64,000 bases of DNA from Doris montereyensis (GCA_037039925.1 JAXRKP010000701.1:37501-101500); one strand, 5' to 3'; shown: positions 25,746 to 37,220, counted from the stretch's first letter. Notes: a model not told the origin generated them from the sequence alone. Program-made: numbers and translations.

Positions 25746-27099
25746 TTTCTATGTCATGTGACGTTTATATCCCCTGACTAGAAAGCAATGGTGAAAGTGT
25801 CACAGCACAGCTTTGTCCATACCATTGTTTTAAAACCAAGTGCTTTCTGTCCTTGTGACTGCCGAGATAAGCGCAAAATATATTTTAAATTGTTAAAATA
25901 GTGAAAGAGAGATTCATGTTGTAGAAGATCAAAGTTGAAGGCACTCTTTGGACGTAGAAATCAAGATTAAAATAAGGCAAATGACATCTTCACAGAAACC
26001 TTTGAACCCCAAAATGTTTTTCTTAATTTAAAAATCATACATTCAGTTCACAACAGAAACTTTCAAACCTCGTGTGTATGGGAAAGTTTATCTCAAATCA
26101 CACATTTAGCCAGTTGGGACTAATACCATATACCTTCCAGCCATAATTGCTTGCACCCATATGACCACACAAAACACCACATACTAAATGACTGCTTCCA
26201 TTCTTGCTGCATTCGTAAACTTTTCTCTACATCAAATTCCCGTAAAGTCTAAAATAAACACACAACAGGAAGACATCTCGAACATGCAAAGACACAAAGT
26301 TCTTACACAGCTGTGAGTCATTGCTCATTATAGTTAAATAATTTCACGAGTACAATTAATCATTCATCAACAATTTCTAGAGTGCAATTAATCATTCATC
26401 AATGATTTTATAAGTACAATTAATCATTCATCAATAAATCTGTCAAGACAATTGAAATAGATATACACTCGTCTTTGACGGATCAACATTTTGAAACTGC
26501 ACCCCGTACCATCCTTCCACTTCAGTTTCATATCTCAAAGTTCTTGGCTACAAAGGACAAGGGTTTGAATTAAATAACACAGCATTAACTAAGAATGTTC
26601 ACTCATTATTAAAATGATTCAAAAAGATATATACATTATGAATTGGTCACTGTCTCCACAATAGTCTGTGTATTCAGAATAGAAGTCAGAGATCCAAAAT
26701 GGAAAAAGATAAATTACAGGGAATGTTCCACGCTTTGAACTTACAAAAAATGCCTTATGATCCATCTTCCTTAAGACAGGAAGCTTGATATTCACAATGA
26801 ACAGTTTTATAGTAGTTATTCTCCTATCAACAGATTTTAATTGCAAATAGACAAAACATCCTGCAAAATGTTGCCAGATAGCAACCCATCAGCATGTCGG
26901 CGTATTTTCCCTCTTCTTTGTATGAACAAGAATTTCAGTTCCCTACTCAGAGACAAGTCTTAGATAACTGCAAGACGGTTTTGAAATTTTTAAAAATCTG
27001 ACTTACAATTTGACAGAAACAGATTAGGAACGTAACGCTGGTTTCCGTTTCATTGAAATTTATCTCGTCGACTGTACTCAGGGTGAATTCACAGAGCTT
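25746..27099. other. AT-rich sequence with a short tandem repeat
   Basis: A 3-copy repeat of about 40 bp containing gtacaattaatcattcatc lies at 26345-26435. Nothing else was identified. Any terminal exon of gene 1 could lie here or further left but was not recognised. Confidence 0.45.
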
Positions 27100-27290
27100 T
27101 AATTGACATTTACCTGTCCACCATATGCGGTGATCTCAGGGCGAATTAAGAGCAAAAATGGCAGAATAAAAGGTATGTGAAAGAGTGAAAGAAAAGAAGT
27201 AGGACCCACCAGTAACACCTACGTATTCAGAGCAAACGCAAGACACAAGAGATGTGAAAGGAAAGAAGTAGGACCTACCAGGAAAGACGC
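27100..27290 (+). repeat. dispersed repeat A, one copy plus a partial second
   Basis: It reads tgtccaccatatgcggtgat, ctcagggcgaattaagag and gaagtaggacccaccag. A second 3' end (aagaagtaggacctaccag) follows at 27255-27285, so part of the element is duplicated. Confidence 0.85.
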
Positions 27291-27766
27291 TCTCGAATGT
27301 AACTTCAAAGCCGTGCTCAGTATCAACGCTCTTCTACAGATTTAGAAAAAAAACAAAAATGTCATGGATGCAAGTTGATCAATTTACATTGATTTTTCCC
27401 CCTCAAAAACAAAAGCGGTTTTTTGTCGGTCATCTAATTCTACCCGAATAAGAAAGATCTCCATATCTTTTGAGTGTCCTCAGTAAACCTGTCATGCGTG
27501 AAAAAGCGCTTGACCTTTCTATCTGGTGAATTTATTGTGTCCCACAGACTAGCAGATATATCATTCTCATAGCGTTAATTCAAAACCTAAAAAAACTCCA
27601 TTACTTAACTTTAGTCTCCGTGAGGGAAACACAAAAACACCAATTTGTCTCAAGGGAGCTAACATGCAAGGGAGCTAACCGGAACATTTGCCAGACACAC
27701 CAAAGTATCATTCTAGATATTAAGACCGAAGGAAAAAAGTGTCCAGTGTATATATGGCGAACTCTA
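27291..27766. other. no recognised feature
   Basis: This lies downstream of the open frame of gene 1. No clear exon or polyadenylation signal could be tied to that gene. Confidence 0.4.
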
Positions 27767-28935
27767 AGACAACTTTAACACAGGATGAAAGTAACTATAA
27801 AGACCAGGACTACAGAAGAAAAAAAAAAAAAAAAGACAAAAAAAACAAAACAAAACAAAGGATGGATGAGGAAATACGCTATATAAAAAGTCCATAAATC
27901 TTAAAACGAGAGAGATGTGACAAATGGCTTTGAATATAAAATTGAATAGCAATAGTATGGTTATGTCAACAAAATTACTAAGTCTCAATAAAAAAACTAC
28001 TTTAATATGAAAACAAAAGACTGGCGAGTGATGTTGGCTAGATGTCCGTTTCCTCTCCTTTGATATGAACATGCTTCCCTCAGGATTCATGTTAACTCGT
28101 CTGGATGATGCTGCTGAAGATTCGCTGTCTACTGAATCACTTCCTCTGTTCCTGCGACGACCAGCACTGCTTGAACGCGCTCTTCTCCTGCCACTACTCC
28201 TAGATTTATCATCCGCAATGAAAACGTCTTGATTATACATTCGGCCGCCCGTTTTTGGTTTGGGTTTTCGATCGGCCGAGTGTGTCCTGCGGCCATGTGA
28301 CCCCGCTGACGATGTCGATCGATTCGATCGTGTTCCTGACCTTGAACGCCTCCTTTCAATGACTGGCTTGTGCTTGATGTTGGGATGTTGTATAACGCTG
28401 CGGTTGTAGCCATGAACGAGCGCGGTCATGTCAAAGCTGCCCTCCGTTGAAGACGTCTGAGAGCGGTTTGGAGAACGGGCAGTGCGAGTTTTCAGAATGC
28501 CGCTGATCGGCTGCGTATTCACTTTGCTCATTTCAATGTCTGTCGGCTTTTCAGAGCAGACTTCAGTTTTCTCGCCCAGTTGGAACTCGTCCCTGCGTGA
28601 CCGACGGAGCGAACCCCTCTGCAGGTCGGGGGGGTCGTCTCTCTTCTGTGGCCGCCGGTACGAACCGATTCTCACCTCATCCTCCTGCCATGAATCGTAC
28701 GTTGTTTTGCTTCCAATGTCATCGGCATCGAAACCTGAGTTCTCAAAGCCTGCCTTGCCGCCCGCTCTCCTGACCGATGCCTGTCGCTGAGACTCCTTCT
28801 CCCGGGGTCCTGAATTATAGGCGGGGTTGGCATAGGAACCATTCGTGCCGGCCTTTTCCTGCGAGGCGGTGCTGTTGATGTCTTCCATGGAGCCGTAGGA
28901 ACCTCGCGGGTAGCGTTCCTTGGTGGGAAAGAGGA
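27767..28935 (-). CDS. gene 1, cytoplasmic tail exon (3' boundary uncertain)
   Basis: This exon encodes the intracellular tail of the gene 1 receptor-like protein, about 300 residues of convincing sequence. The tail has a tyrosine motif NPAY at about residues 263-266, then GFENSGFDADD. It has a GILK motif at about 372-375, which fits the SILK-type PP1 docking pattern [GS]IL[RK]. It ends in a long Arg/Ser-rich stretch (RRRSRSGTRS, RRRARSSSAGRRR). The frame stays open to a stop at 27764, but after about 28030 it becomes T-rich and hydrophobic. Coding therefore probably ends by splicing around 28020-28060 or runs on to that stop. The start at 28935 uses acceptor gcaag, which keeps phase with the preceding exon. 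The nearer tatag acceptor (exon start 28946) would not, unless a small exon lies between. Function unknown. Confidence 0.75.
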
Positions 28936-29031
28936 CTTGCGAGTTTCTATAAATAGAAGAAAAATTATCCAAGAAATGAATCGACAACTCAAGTAGTTTA
29001 CAACGCAACGTGTGGGATAAATAAAATATCA

Positions 29032-29035
<4 letters not shown>

Positions 29036-29095
<60 letters not shown>

Positions 29096-29098
29096 CAT
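29036..29098. repeat. ATT microsatellite
   Basis: About 20 copies of att, in the gene 1 intron just upstream of the tail exon. Confidence 0.97.
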
Positions 29099-29149
29099 TA
29101 CTATTGCTATTGATTTGTTGATTTTCTAAACTGAAACACTAAAGGTTTC

Positions 29150-29468
29150 GATTTGATTTTACCCACATCCACAACTGAGGTGATCTTGGGAGCTTTTTGT
29201 AGAATGTTTTAGTTTTGCCTGGACTGCCCTGTACTGTACACAGCCAAGAGATTTTTAATGTTCACAGAGCTTTGTGATCTACACACAGGATCTTCTTTTT
29301 ATTGTCAGTCTCTGATGTGACTACGTGTCGATTCACCGATATAGACCAGGGGAACACGACAGGTTCCATTTGAAAAAATCTCAAGAAAATTGTTCAACCT
29401 GCGGGGCTTGAACCCGCAACCTTTTAGTTGAGAGGACAACACCTTCCCTCTAGACTACTGGGTCCCCC
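29150..29468 (-). mobile_element. SINE family B in gene 1 intron
   Basis: In plus orientation: ttttacccacatccacaact, gcctggactgccctgta, accaggggaacac. On the minus strand the head reads gaccc, tagtctagagg and gcgggttcaagcccc, a good tRNA-like A-box and B-box pair. It is the clearest head of the family. Confidence 0.85.
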
Positions 29469-30261
29469 GAAACACTGTAGGAAAGCTCAAGGGAATACCA
29501 TAAAAGAAATTGTTTTCAAAGCATTCAGTCAGCAATAAAGTGTTATCACATATTAAATTCTTTGTAATGTAATTAATTATTTTGGTCCCTCTCTGACCAG
29601 AAGAATATATTATTTCTTTGTCCTGTTTTGGAACTTACTTCATTTTGATATTTGACACCTTTTTATTTGGTATTTTCGAAGCAACAATAAAAAAAGACGG
29701 GGGTAACGTAATTTTTTACAGGTTCCCTTACAAAAGAAGAAATAAATAACATGTCATGTGTAATGTCTCAAATAAATGAATTCGCTCATGTCAAATATAA
29801 TTGAAGGGCCATTTCAATAGTGGGTGCAAGTCACATATACGTCATTTAGAGAAAAATGACAAAAACAATGGACTTTGGCACAGATGGCTATGGGATTTTT
29901 AAGTTTCAAACGACGAAAAATGTGATGTGTTTTTATCATATCACTTTCTTATTTTTCAGAAAGCATGACTTCCTTTTATTCCCTAAGATCATCTTTTTAT
30001 CTCCTTTTTCACGAACGTGGACATAGGCACACTATTGAAATGCCCCCCCCCCCCCCCCCCCCCTTCAATAATAAATATCTAATTGGTCTAATTTCTTTTT
30101 TTCCTAAGTAAAACAAAAGAACAAAAACAAACAAAACAAGAAAATACTTCTTCACCGCAGCTTAATCACAAGCAACAGAAACAAAACAATTTCCTTCCGT
30201 CGTCTCGTACAAACTTTCCGATTTCCCTCAATACGACACTTCACTTATTTGTCCTGGTTTT
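29469..30261. other. intron sequence with poly-C run
   Basis: A C homopolymer of about 20 bp lies at 30042-30063. No exon was recognised. Confidence 0.5.
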
Positions 30262-30568
30262 TTACCCATGTCCACAATTAAGGGGAGCTGGGGGATTTTG
30301 GTAGGATCTTTTTCAACTCTGTCCTGACTTTCCTAAAAAACAGCCAAAGGATCAATTTAACTTGGACAGTGCTGTAATCTGCACACTAGGCCTCCTATTA
30401 ATGGTCTGTCTCTGATGGGACTAAGTGTCAGTTCTCCTACCTGGACCAGGGAGGGAGAGGGGGAGTTAAATTTGAAGAAAAAAAAACTCGAGAAAAGTGT
30501 TCAACCTCCGCCACTGCGAACCCGCAGGCTTTTGGTTGAGAGGCTGTGACACCTTGCCTCTGGACCTT
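30262..30568 (-). mobile_element. SINE family B in gene 1 intron
   Basis: Same order as the copy 1.1 kb to the left and in the same orientation. The block ctacctggaccagggagg is present, and the tRNA-like head ends at about 30568. Confidence 0.8.
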
Positions 30569-30644
30569 TTTTAATGCCAGCTCCAGACGAGCCAGGCCTG
30601 GTTCATCTATTGTCGCCTGGTGGCACAAAGCAGGTAGTATGCTT

Positions 30645-30790
30645 TTTAATTGCTTAAATTGAAATTTAATCCATACCACCATATGTGGTGGTCTCAAGGT
30701 GAATTCAGACGAAAGAGCAAGATGAGAAAGACACGTGGAAGAATAAAAAAAGAAAGAAGTAAGACCTACCAGTAGCCCCCGCCAACTGCC
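30645..30790 (+). repeat. dispersed repeat A
   Basis: Blocks: atttaatccataccaccat, gtggtctcaaggtgaattc, aagtaagacctaccagtag. Confidence 0.85.
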
Positions 30791-30939
30791 CACAACGACA
30801 CGGATAGTCCACAGTAAAACGGAAGGGTGGGAATAGCAGTCAAACATGTATTTATGTACATCTAGGATGGGGGGGGGGAAGAAGTAAAAATGGAGCACCC
30901 ACCCACACTTCCTCCCCACTCCCTTCCTGTTTGAAGCAC

Positions 30940-31090
30940 GGTTTGTTTGTTTCATTAAAATTTACATGTCTACCATATATGCGGTGATCTCAGGGTGAAT
31001 TGATAGGAAACAGCAAGATAAAAAAAGAAAAATGAAAGAAGGAAAGGAAAGAAATGGGACCCACCAGCACCGTGCGCCAACCGCCTGCGG
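30940..31090 (+). repeat. dispersed repeat A
   Basis: Blocks: gtttcattaaaatttacatg, gcggtgatctcagggtgaat, gggacccaccagcaccg. Confidence 0.85.
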
Positions 31091-31299
31091 GTAACAAAAT
31101 CATGATGAAATAATTCTAAAAGAAAGAAATTTCTTTGGCGCACTACTTGCTGGAAGGACGACAAGACGAAGCATCAAGTTGCAGGTACAAAACTTAACAA
31201 GAGTGATGCAAAGCAAGGAGGGAAATGTAGAAACACACGGGAAGAAAACGATAAAATGGAAGGAAATATTATTTACTGCAACGGATACGTTAACTCTAC

Positions 31300-31527
31300 C
31301 AGACATGTGCACGCTGAACTCGCCCCTGGTGCTGGCACCGTCGTCTTTGGACTGGTTCTGGCGGGCACGGATGCACAGGTAGATGGCCAATAGGATGAGG
31401 GCCACGATGATGATGGCACCTGCAATTCCAATGCCAGCGATAATGCCGGGGTCTAAGGCATCCCCCTCGTAGTCCTCATCAAGTTTGTCAAAACTTTTGC
31501 CCGTGGGAGAGTCTCCGGTGGAAATGT
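31300..31527 (-). CDS. gene 1, transmembrane exon
   Basis: The exon is 228 nt with acceptor tttctttccag and donor g|gtagag. It enters and leaves in phase 1, so it joins the 34010 exon in frame. It encodes about residues 151-226: a Ser/Thr/Asp-rich juxtamembrane stalk (DKLDEDYEGD), one strongly hydrophobic helix (IIAGIGIAGAIIIVALILL, about 179-203), and a basic stop-transfer start (CIRARQNQSK). That predicts a type I single-pass protein given the signal peptide on the first exon. The frame is intact and codon use is GC-richer than the surrounding introns. Confidence 0.9.
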
Positions 31528-31609
31528 CTGGAAAGAAAAAATGAGAAGAGAAAAAGAAAAAAAGAGAAGAAAAAGAGTGTCAAAATTTCAAAACACAGGA
31601 TTTTACTTT

Positions 31610-31742
31610 TTTCATTGTAATTTATCCGATCCACCATATGGGGGGGGGGGGGTAAGGGTAATCTCAAGGGTGAATGAAGATGAAAACTGCGTGACAGAGA
31701 AATAAGAAAGAAGGACCAATCAGCAGCACCTACCAACTGTCT
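31610..31742 (+). repeat. dispersed repeat A with G-run
   Basis: Blocks: tttatccgatccaccatatg, a run of about twelve G, gtaatctcaagggtgaatg, then aaggaccaatcagcagcacc. It lies about 85 bp upstream of the transmembrane exon, in the intron. Confidence 0.8.
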
Positions 31743-31839
31743 ACTCAAGAGACGGACACATTTCCTCTAAGCTATACAACGATGGACAAGTTACAGAATA
31801 CCTGCAGTCTTGATTCAGTTCCTTGGAAAAGGCATTTAA

Positions 31840-31930
31840 CACACATCCCCCTTCACTCTACCAGGTACAAATGGGTACAAGCACTAGCTTGGCAGACTAG
31901 CGGGGGTGATTATTATCACACATCCTCGCT
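31840..31930 (+). mobile_element. SINE family C fragment
   Basis: Only the middle body is present: aatgggtacaagcactagct, then a g-rich stretch and gattattatcac. Confidence 0.6.
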
Positions 31931-32034
31931 GTATTGGTACAACATACACAAATAAAAAACAAAACTTTCTATTTACTCTAGTGATGAACAATGAATAATC
32001 CTCCCCCCCCCCTCCCCAAAGTCTCAAATAAACA

Positions 32035-33703
32035 TGTTACTTTCTTGATTCAAATCACATTGCCTTATCTTGATTCAAATCACATTGCCTTATCTTGATT
32101 CAAATCACATTGCCTTATCTTGATTCAAATCACATTGCCTTATCTTGATTCAAATCACATTGCCTTATCTTGATTCAAATCACATTGCCTTATCTTGATT
32201 CAAATCACATTGCCTTATCTTGATTCAAATCACATTGCCTTATCTTGATTCAAATCACATTGCCTTATCTTGATTCAAATCACATTACCTTATCTTGATT
32301 CAAATCACATTGCCTTATCTTGATTCAAATCTCATTGTTACTGTCTTGATTCAAATCTCATTGTTACTGTCTTGATTCCAATCTCATTGCCCTGTCTTGA
32401 TTCCAATCTCATTGCACTGTCTTGATTCCAATCTCATTGCACTGTCTTGATTCCAATCTCATTGCACTGTCTTGATTCCAATCTCATTGCCCTGTCTTGA
32501 TTCCAATCTCATTGCACTGTCTTGATTCCAATCTCATTGCACTGTCTTGATTCAATCTCATTGCACTGTCTTGATTCCAATCTCATTGCACTGTCTTGAT
32601 TCCAATCTCATTGCCCTGTCTTGATTCCAATCTCATTGCCCTGTCTTGATTCCAATCTCCTTGCCCTGATTCAAATCACATTGTTACTGTCTTGATTCCA
32701 ATCTCATTGCACTGTCTTGATTCCAATCTCATTGCCCTGTCTTGATTCCAATCTCATTGCCCTGTCTTGATTCCAATCTCATTGCACTGTCTTGATTCCA
32801 ATCTCATTGCACTGTCTTGATTCAATCTCATTGCCCTGTCTTGATTCCAATCTCATTGCCCTGTCTTGATTCCAATCTCATTGCACTGTCTTGATTCCAA
32901 TCTCATTGCACTGTCTTGATTCCAATCTCGTTGCACTGCCTTGATTCCAATCTCATTGCATTGTCTTGATTCCAATCTCAGTGCACTGTCTTGATTCCAA
33001 TCTCGTTGCACTGCCTTGATTCCAATCTCATTGCATTGTCTTGATTCCAATCTCATTGCACTGTCTTGATTCCAATCTCAGTGCCCTGCCTTGATTCAAT
33101 CTCATTGCATTGTCTTGATTCCAATCTCATTGCATTGTCTTGATTCCAATCTCAGTGCCCTGCCTTGATTCCAATCTCATTGCATTGTCTTGATTCCAAT
33201 CTCATTGCATTGTCTTGATTCCAATCTCAGTGCCCTGCCTTGATTCCAATCTCATTGCATTGTCTTGATTCCAATCTCATTGTTACTGTCTTGATTCCAA
33301 TCTCATTGTTACTGTCTTGATTCCAATCTCATTGTTACTTTCTTGATTCCAATCTCATTGTTACTGTCTTGATTCCAATCTCATTGTTACTGTCTTGATT
33401 CCAATCTCATTGCCCTGTCTTGATTCCAATCTCATTGCCCTGTCTTGATTCCAATCTCATTGCCCTGATTTAAATCTCATTGTTACTTTCTTGATTCAAA
33501 TCTCATTGCCCTGATTTAAATCTCATTGTTACTTTCTTGATTCCAATCTCATTGCCCTGATTTAAATCTCATTGTTACTTTCTTGATTCAAATCTCATTG
33601 CCCTGTCTTGAATCAATCTCATTGCCCTGATTTCAATCTCATCGCCCTGTCTTGATTCCAATCTCATTGCCCTGTCTCGATTCCAATCTCATTGCCCTGC
33701 ATT
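32035..33703. repeat. minisatellite, about 25 bp, about 66 copies
   Basis: The left block (32040-32335) is almost homogeneous tgattcaaatcacattgcct units. From 32335 the unit changes to tgattccaatctcattgca with ccc, cac and tta variants. The array sits in the gene 1 intron between the exons at 31300 and 34010. Confidence 0.97.
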
Positions 33704-33834
33704 GACAAAAGTAAAAACTCTTTCCGAGGCTTCGATCTATTCATCATCAACCCCTTGGCCCCATGTCAAACGCATCCAAAGAAGATAATGAGATATCAAT
33801 ATAATCAAACGCAATGAAGAAGAGGACAGTTTGT

Positions 33835-33980
33835 TTTATTTAAATTCACCACGTCCACCATAATAACATGCAGCGATCACAGGGTGAAATTCAGAGGGAA
33901 TATCAAGGTGAGAGACATGTGAATGAAAGAAGGAAGGAAGAGAAAGAGGTAGGACCTACCAGCAGCGACCACCAGCTCAA
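33835..33980 (+). repeat. dispersed repeat A
   Basis: Blocks: aaattcaccacgtccacca, gcgatcacagggtgaaattc, gaggtaggacctaccagcag. It ends about 30 bp from the donor of the 34010 exon. Confidence 0.85.
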
Positions 33981-34009
33981 CCGCACCCCTTCTCCTTGAG
34001 GCCACTAAC

Positions 34010-34136
34010 CTTTGTCATTCATGATCCTCATTTTGAAATCGTAGTTAGTCGTGGCCGGATTCACCTTACGGATTCTCATCCTCAAGACGTTGTAAGCACT
34101 TTTATCTCGAATGGGAAGTTTTCCATTGCCAGAACA
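34010..34136 (-). CDS. gene 1, second ectodomain exon
   Basis: The exon is 127 nt with acceptor cacatcctccag and donor g|gttagt. It enters in phase 0 and leaves in phase 1, matching both neighbours. It encodes about residues 109-150: CSGNGKLPIRDKSAYNVLRM..., a Lys/Arg-rich stretch, ending NYDFKMRIMNDK. The leading cysteine would be the fourth extracellular cysteine. The plus-strand open frame that overlaps it is a shadow. Confidence 0.85.
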
Positions 34137-34334
34137 CTGGAGGATGTGCTAGAAAGAGAAGAAAAACGTCCAAAGATTCTTCATGACACAGTCAACAGTC
34201 AAATGAAAGGAGACTGGGGAGGCCAAAATATCAGTGCATTCTAGCATAGTTACATTTTGACGACAATTTCAGAAGCAGCTGAAAGAAAGAATAAGACCCA
34301 AATATATAATATATATTTCATTTCATACACAGTC

Positions 34335-34602
34335 AAAAAGTCACTGGCAGCTCAATAGAGAGTCTGACTACCACCCAGAAGAACGGGTTCAATTCTCAGT
34401 CCGCGCAATTTTCTCTGGTCCTCATGTTGACCCAACAGCAAATGGGGTGGTTAGGTCTAGCGAATGTGAAGGCGGCGTGGAAAGCAATGGCAAACTACCC
34501 CGTTATGAAGGATGTTTTGAAGTATCAAGACTCTTCTCTTCATTACTGTCTGATCAAATCTAGGTACAGGACGGACTGACTTTACTTTACACAGTCAATA
34601 AT
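34335..34602 (+). mobile_element. tRNA-derived SINE, family D, full length
   Basis: The head has ggcagctcaatagagagtc (A-box-like) and cgggttcaattctcag (B-box). The body reads gttgacccaacagcaaatgg, ggttaggtctagc, aaagcaatggcaaactacc. The tail is gactttactttac. It serves as the unexpanded reference for the arrays at 47830 and 50195. Confidence 0.85.
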
Positions 34603-35049
34603 GCCTGCCTACACAAAAACTGTTTTGGAAATGATTTCGTTTTCTATAATGTAATTATTGTGCGTGTTAGCGTGTTATACTATTCGTGTCATGTGATAAT
34701 GTCAGAGGTTGAGTTAACACAGTGGAACCTCTCTAATCGAGAAACTCAGCCAATCAGGAAGAAATCTCAGGGAACAGAATTTTTCTATGTATTTTACCTC
34801 TCTAAATAGGAAAGGTCCCCAGCTACTTGGGACATTTTTTTAGAGAGCTTGCATTATCATTTCCCCGTAATTATTTATTCCAACACTCCCTTGTTATCCA
34901 AATTTGGTCTCTGTGTCAGCAAAACACCAATTATTAGCCCTACATTAGTACTACACCTGTTATACATTACATAATATTAACAAAAATTACATGATGTTGA
35001 AAATACCAGTTCGATGACATTTAAGCCAAACACATCAGATATCCTTTAT
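34603..35049. other. intron sequence, nothing recognised
   Basis: AT-rich. No element was assigned. Confidence 0.5.
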
Positions 35050-35168
35050 TAAGGGGGCAAATTTTGCTCTAAAAAAGTCGAGAAACTTTTTCAACCATTG
35101 GCGGGGGCTCGAACCCACTACATTTTGGTTGAGAGGCCGGCACTTTGCCTCTGGACTACTGAGTCACC
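35050..35168 (-). mobile_element. SINE family B, head only
   Basis: The minus strand reads gactcagtagtccagaggc and gtgggttcgagccccc, the A-box and B-box of the family B tRNA-like head. Only a short piece of body follows. Confidence 0.75.
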
Positions 35169-35171
35169 TGT

Positions 35172-35290
35172 TCATGTGCAGTGGATCTACATTGTATTAT
35201 CAGATCTAACTTCTCCCCACTTCTTGAAGATCTACATTGCATTGTCAGATTTAACTTCTCCCCACTTCTTGTAGATCTACATGGACTGTA
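35172..35290. repeat. tandem duplication of about 56 bp
   Basis: The block aacttctccccacttcttg, flanked by gatctacatt and tgtcaga, occurs twice. Confidence 0.9.
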
Positions 35291-35365
35291 CGTAGGGCAT
35301 GGTGTAATGAAATCTTGACATACGAAATAAAAAGTTGAGACAGACAGGTTTCTAACGGCTCTCAC

Positions 35366-35604
35366 CTGTGGGTTACGGAAAGCTTGAGGGTCATGATATA
35401 TGGTGATATCCACACCGCATTCGTAGAATCTGAGCGTGTCGATAGAGTACACCATACGGCGGCCCTGCGCGGCCCTGAAGGTCACCTCACAGCTGTCCCG
35501 CGTACCAGGGGCGTTGAAGCGAACTTGGTGGACGACGTGGATTATATCCGTGTCCCCGACGAAAATTCCGTCAGTTTTGTCACAATTAGAGCCGGATAAA
35601 TCCA
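35366..35604 (-). CDS. gene 1, main CUB-like ectodomain exon
   Basis: The exon is 239 nt with acceptor ctttttctccacag and donor cag|gtgaga. It enters in phase 1 and leaves in phase 0. It encodes about residues 29-108: SGSNCDKTDG, then FVGDTDIIHVVHQVRF, DSCEVTFRAA, and YSIDTLRFYECGVDITIY. Cysteines are at about 36, 67 and 91. The alternating beta-strand pattern and cysteine spacing resemble CUB or related extracellular beta-sandwich domains, though I could not confirm the family. The gene 2 exon at 62719 has the same phases and the matching signatures S-C-x3-F and CGV, which is the main support for both exons being real. Confidence 0.9.
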
Positions 35605-35709
35605 CTGTGGAGAAAAAGCCAGGCCAATTTACACGTTTGTTTGAATTTGCTTTATTTGCAATTCGTCTGTCCTCCATAAGCTGTGAGTTTGAAATTAGAT
35701 TTAATTTGA

Positions 35710-35965
35710 TTTTTAGCCATATCCCTTGAAAGTAAAGTGATCTTTGGGGAGGGGGGGGGGGAGGGGTTGTTTGCAGGATGTTTTTAAAATGTTGCCCAGA
35801 CAGCCCCTGTAAACAGGCAAGAGATCTTTATTGTACAGAGAGTCTCAGTACAGGACCTCCTTTTTATTGTCCCTCTCCAATGAGACTAGACGTCAATCCA
35901 CATTCCTGGACAGGGTGTGTGGGGGAGGAAGGAGGTTGCTCGAGAGAAAAAACGTAAGAAACTAG
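35710..35965 (-). mobile_element. SINE family B, head-less body
   Basis: Blocks agtgatctttggggag, tgcccagacagcccctgtaa and caatccacattcctggacag match the family B body. The tRNA-like head is missing. Confidence 0.7.
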
Positions 35966-36104
35966 TAATATAACAGAAATGTGAGGGGAAGGAAGTAGAA
36001 TATATCAGTTTCCCTAGCCAATCGAGGAAAAGCCACAGGGGAACAAAAATGCTGTTATGGTTTTACTGATTGATGCTTGCGTTTGATCACCTACAACCAT
36101 CTAG

Positions 36105-36235
36105 TAGGGGTAAAGTAAGCAACAGACTAGCGTCCAGGTTAGGTGTCCACCACCCCCCCCCCCTTCACACTATAGAAAACCGAGATAAGCCCCGGCTCTA
36201 TGGGCCATTAGAGCCTCGAAGGAAGTTCACTTTCA
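36105..36235 (+). mobile_element. SINE family C, 5'-truncated
   Basis: Contains agactagcgtccaggttagg, aaaccgagataagcc and ctctatgggccattagagcc. A second, more diverged body follows at 36330-36395 (attaagctccagctatatgg). Confidence 0.65.
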
Positions 36236-36544
36236 ATTACTAGGTGCAGATATGTACTGGCATCAAAGGGAAGACAAACTTGTGAGACAATAGCAACTCT
36301 GGCTGGCAGACAATGTGATATGATCCATTTTGCCTTCCACTATAGAAAATGTATTAAGCTCCAGCTATATGGGCTAGATGGTCTAGACAGGAATACCTGA
36401 AATCAGGTTGGGGGGGGGGGGGGGGGGGTGGGGATTGGGGGTTGGGGTCACTTTAACTCTCAAAACCCCAGGTAAATGTCTGCATGAGCAGCCGATAAAA
36501 AGTTCAAATCTAACACTGAGGGCAGACGCGGAAAATAGTTACCT

Positions 36545-36723
36545 CAAGGCGGTGTGGTGAAACCGTAATGTTGCAAGGTCGTAGGCATGACCCCCGGCTG
36601 GTGTCTTTTCACCATGTTCTACTCTTAGGGAAAGATACTTCACTCTACCTTCTCCACTTGACTCAGATGTGAATGAGTTGAGTACCCAGCTAAAGGTACA
36701 GAAAGATCTGGCCAGAGTGTTAG
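36545..36723 (+). mobile_element. SINE-like repeat, family E
   Basis: Blocks ctcttagggaaagatacttc, gactcagatgtgaatgag and tacccagctaaaggtacag match the 6300 copy. Confidence 0.65.
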
Positions 36724-36726
36724 TTC

Positions 36727-36995
36727 AAAGCACCTAGCAGGATGTTACGAATCATAGGGCTGGAGCATATCACAGTTTCTGGTTTCTGTAGCGTGAAGCG
36801 AAACAGGTGATAATAATCACCTCCTGGACATGACGCTAGCATGACGCAGATGTTTACTCCCAAAACCAGTGCTTGTGCCCATTTTGCACCTGGGCCGACC
36901 GGGGAAAAACACGTTAAGTGTCTTTCCCGAGGAACACAACGGGACCTCATGATCCCCAGTCTTGCAGCCTAACCACTTAGCCACCAACGCCACTT
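36727..36995 (-). mobile_element. tRNA-derived SINE, family C, inverted
   Basis: The minus strand reads gtggctaagtggttaggctg, gatcatgaggtcccg and, further on, gcgtcatgtccaggagg. The B-box is degenerate. It abuts a family E copy in the opposite orientation. Confidence 0.8.
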
Positions 36996-37220
36996 GGACA
37001 GAATGTTAGTCTGTGTCGTAGGTTTTATTTTTGGTGTACTCATCAACCGTGGGTACACCACGTCAAACAAGGCTTGCAATGTGTATGGAATATTTTCTCA
37101 TGGAGCAAAATGTTGGATATAGCATTGTAGGGATTTGAACCCACCAGCTCATGACCCCAAGTATAACAATCTAACCACATGGATACTGATACCACCAATA
37201 ACAAACAATAAAAAGAAAAG

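Noticed and set aside
27764..28020. Hydrophobic extension of the gene 1 tail as real protein (VFLLRLSNFVDITILLL...)
   Set aside because: The T-rich sequence and abrupt change in composition look like intron or 3' untranslated DNA with no chance stop. It is kept inside the feature only because the exon end is not fixed.
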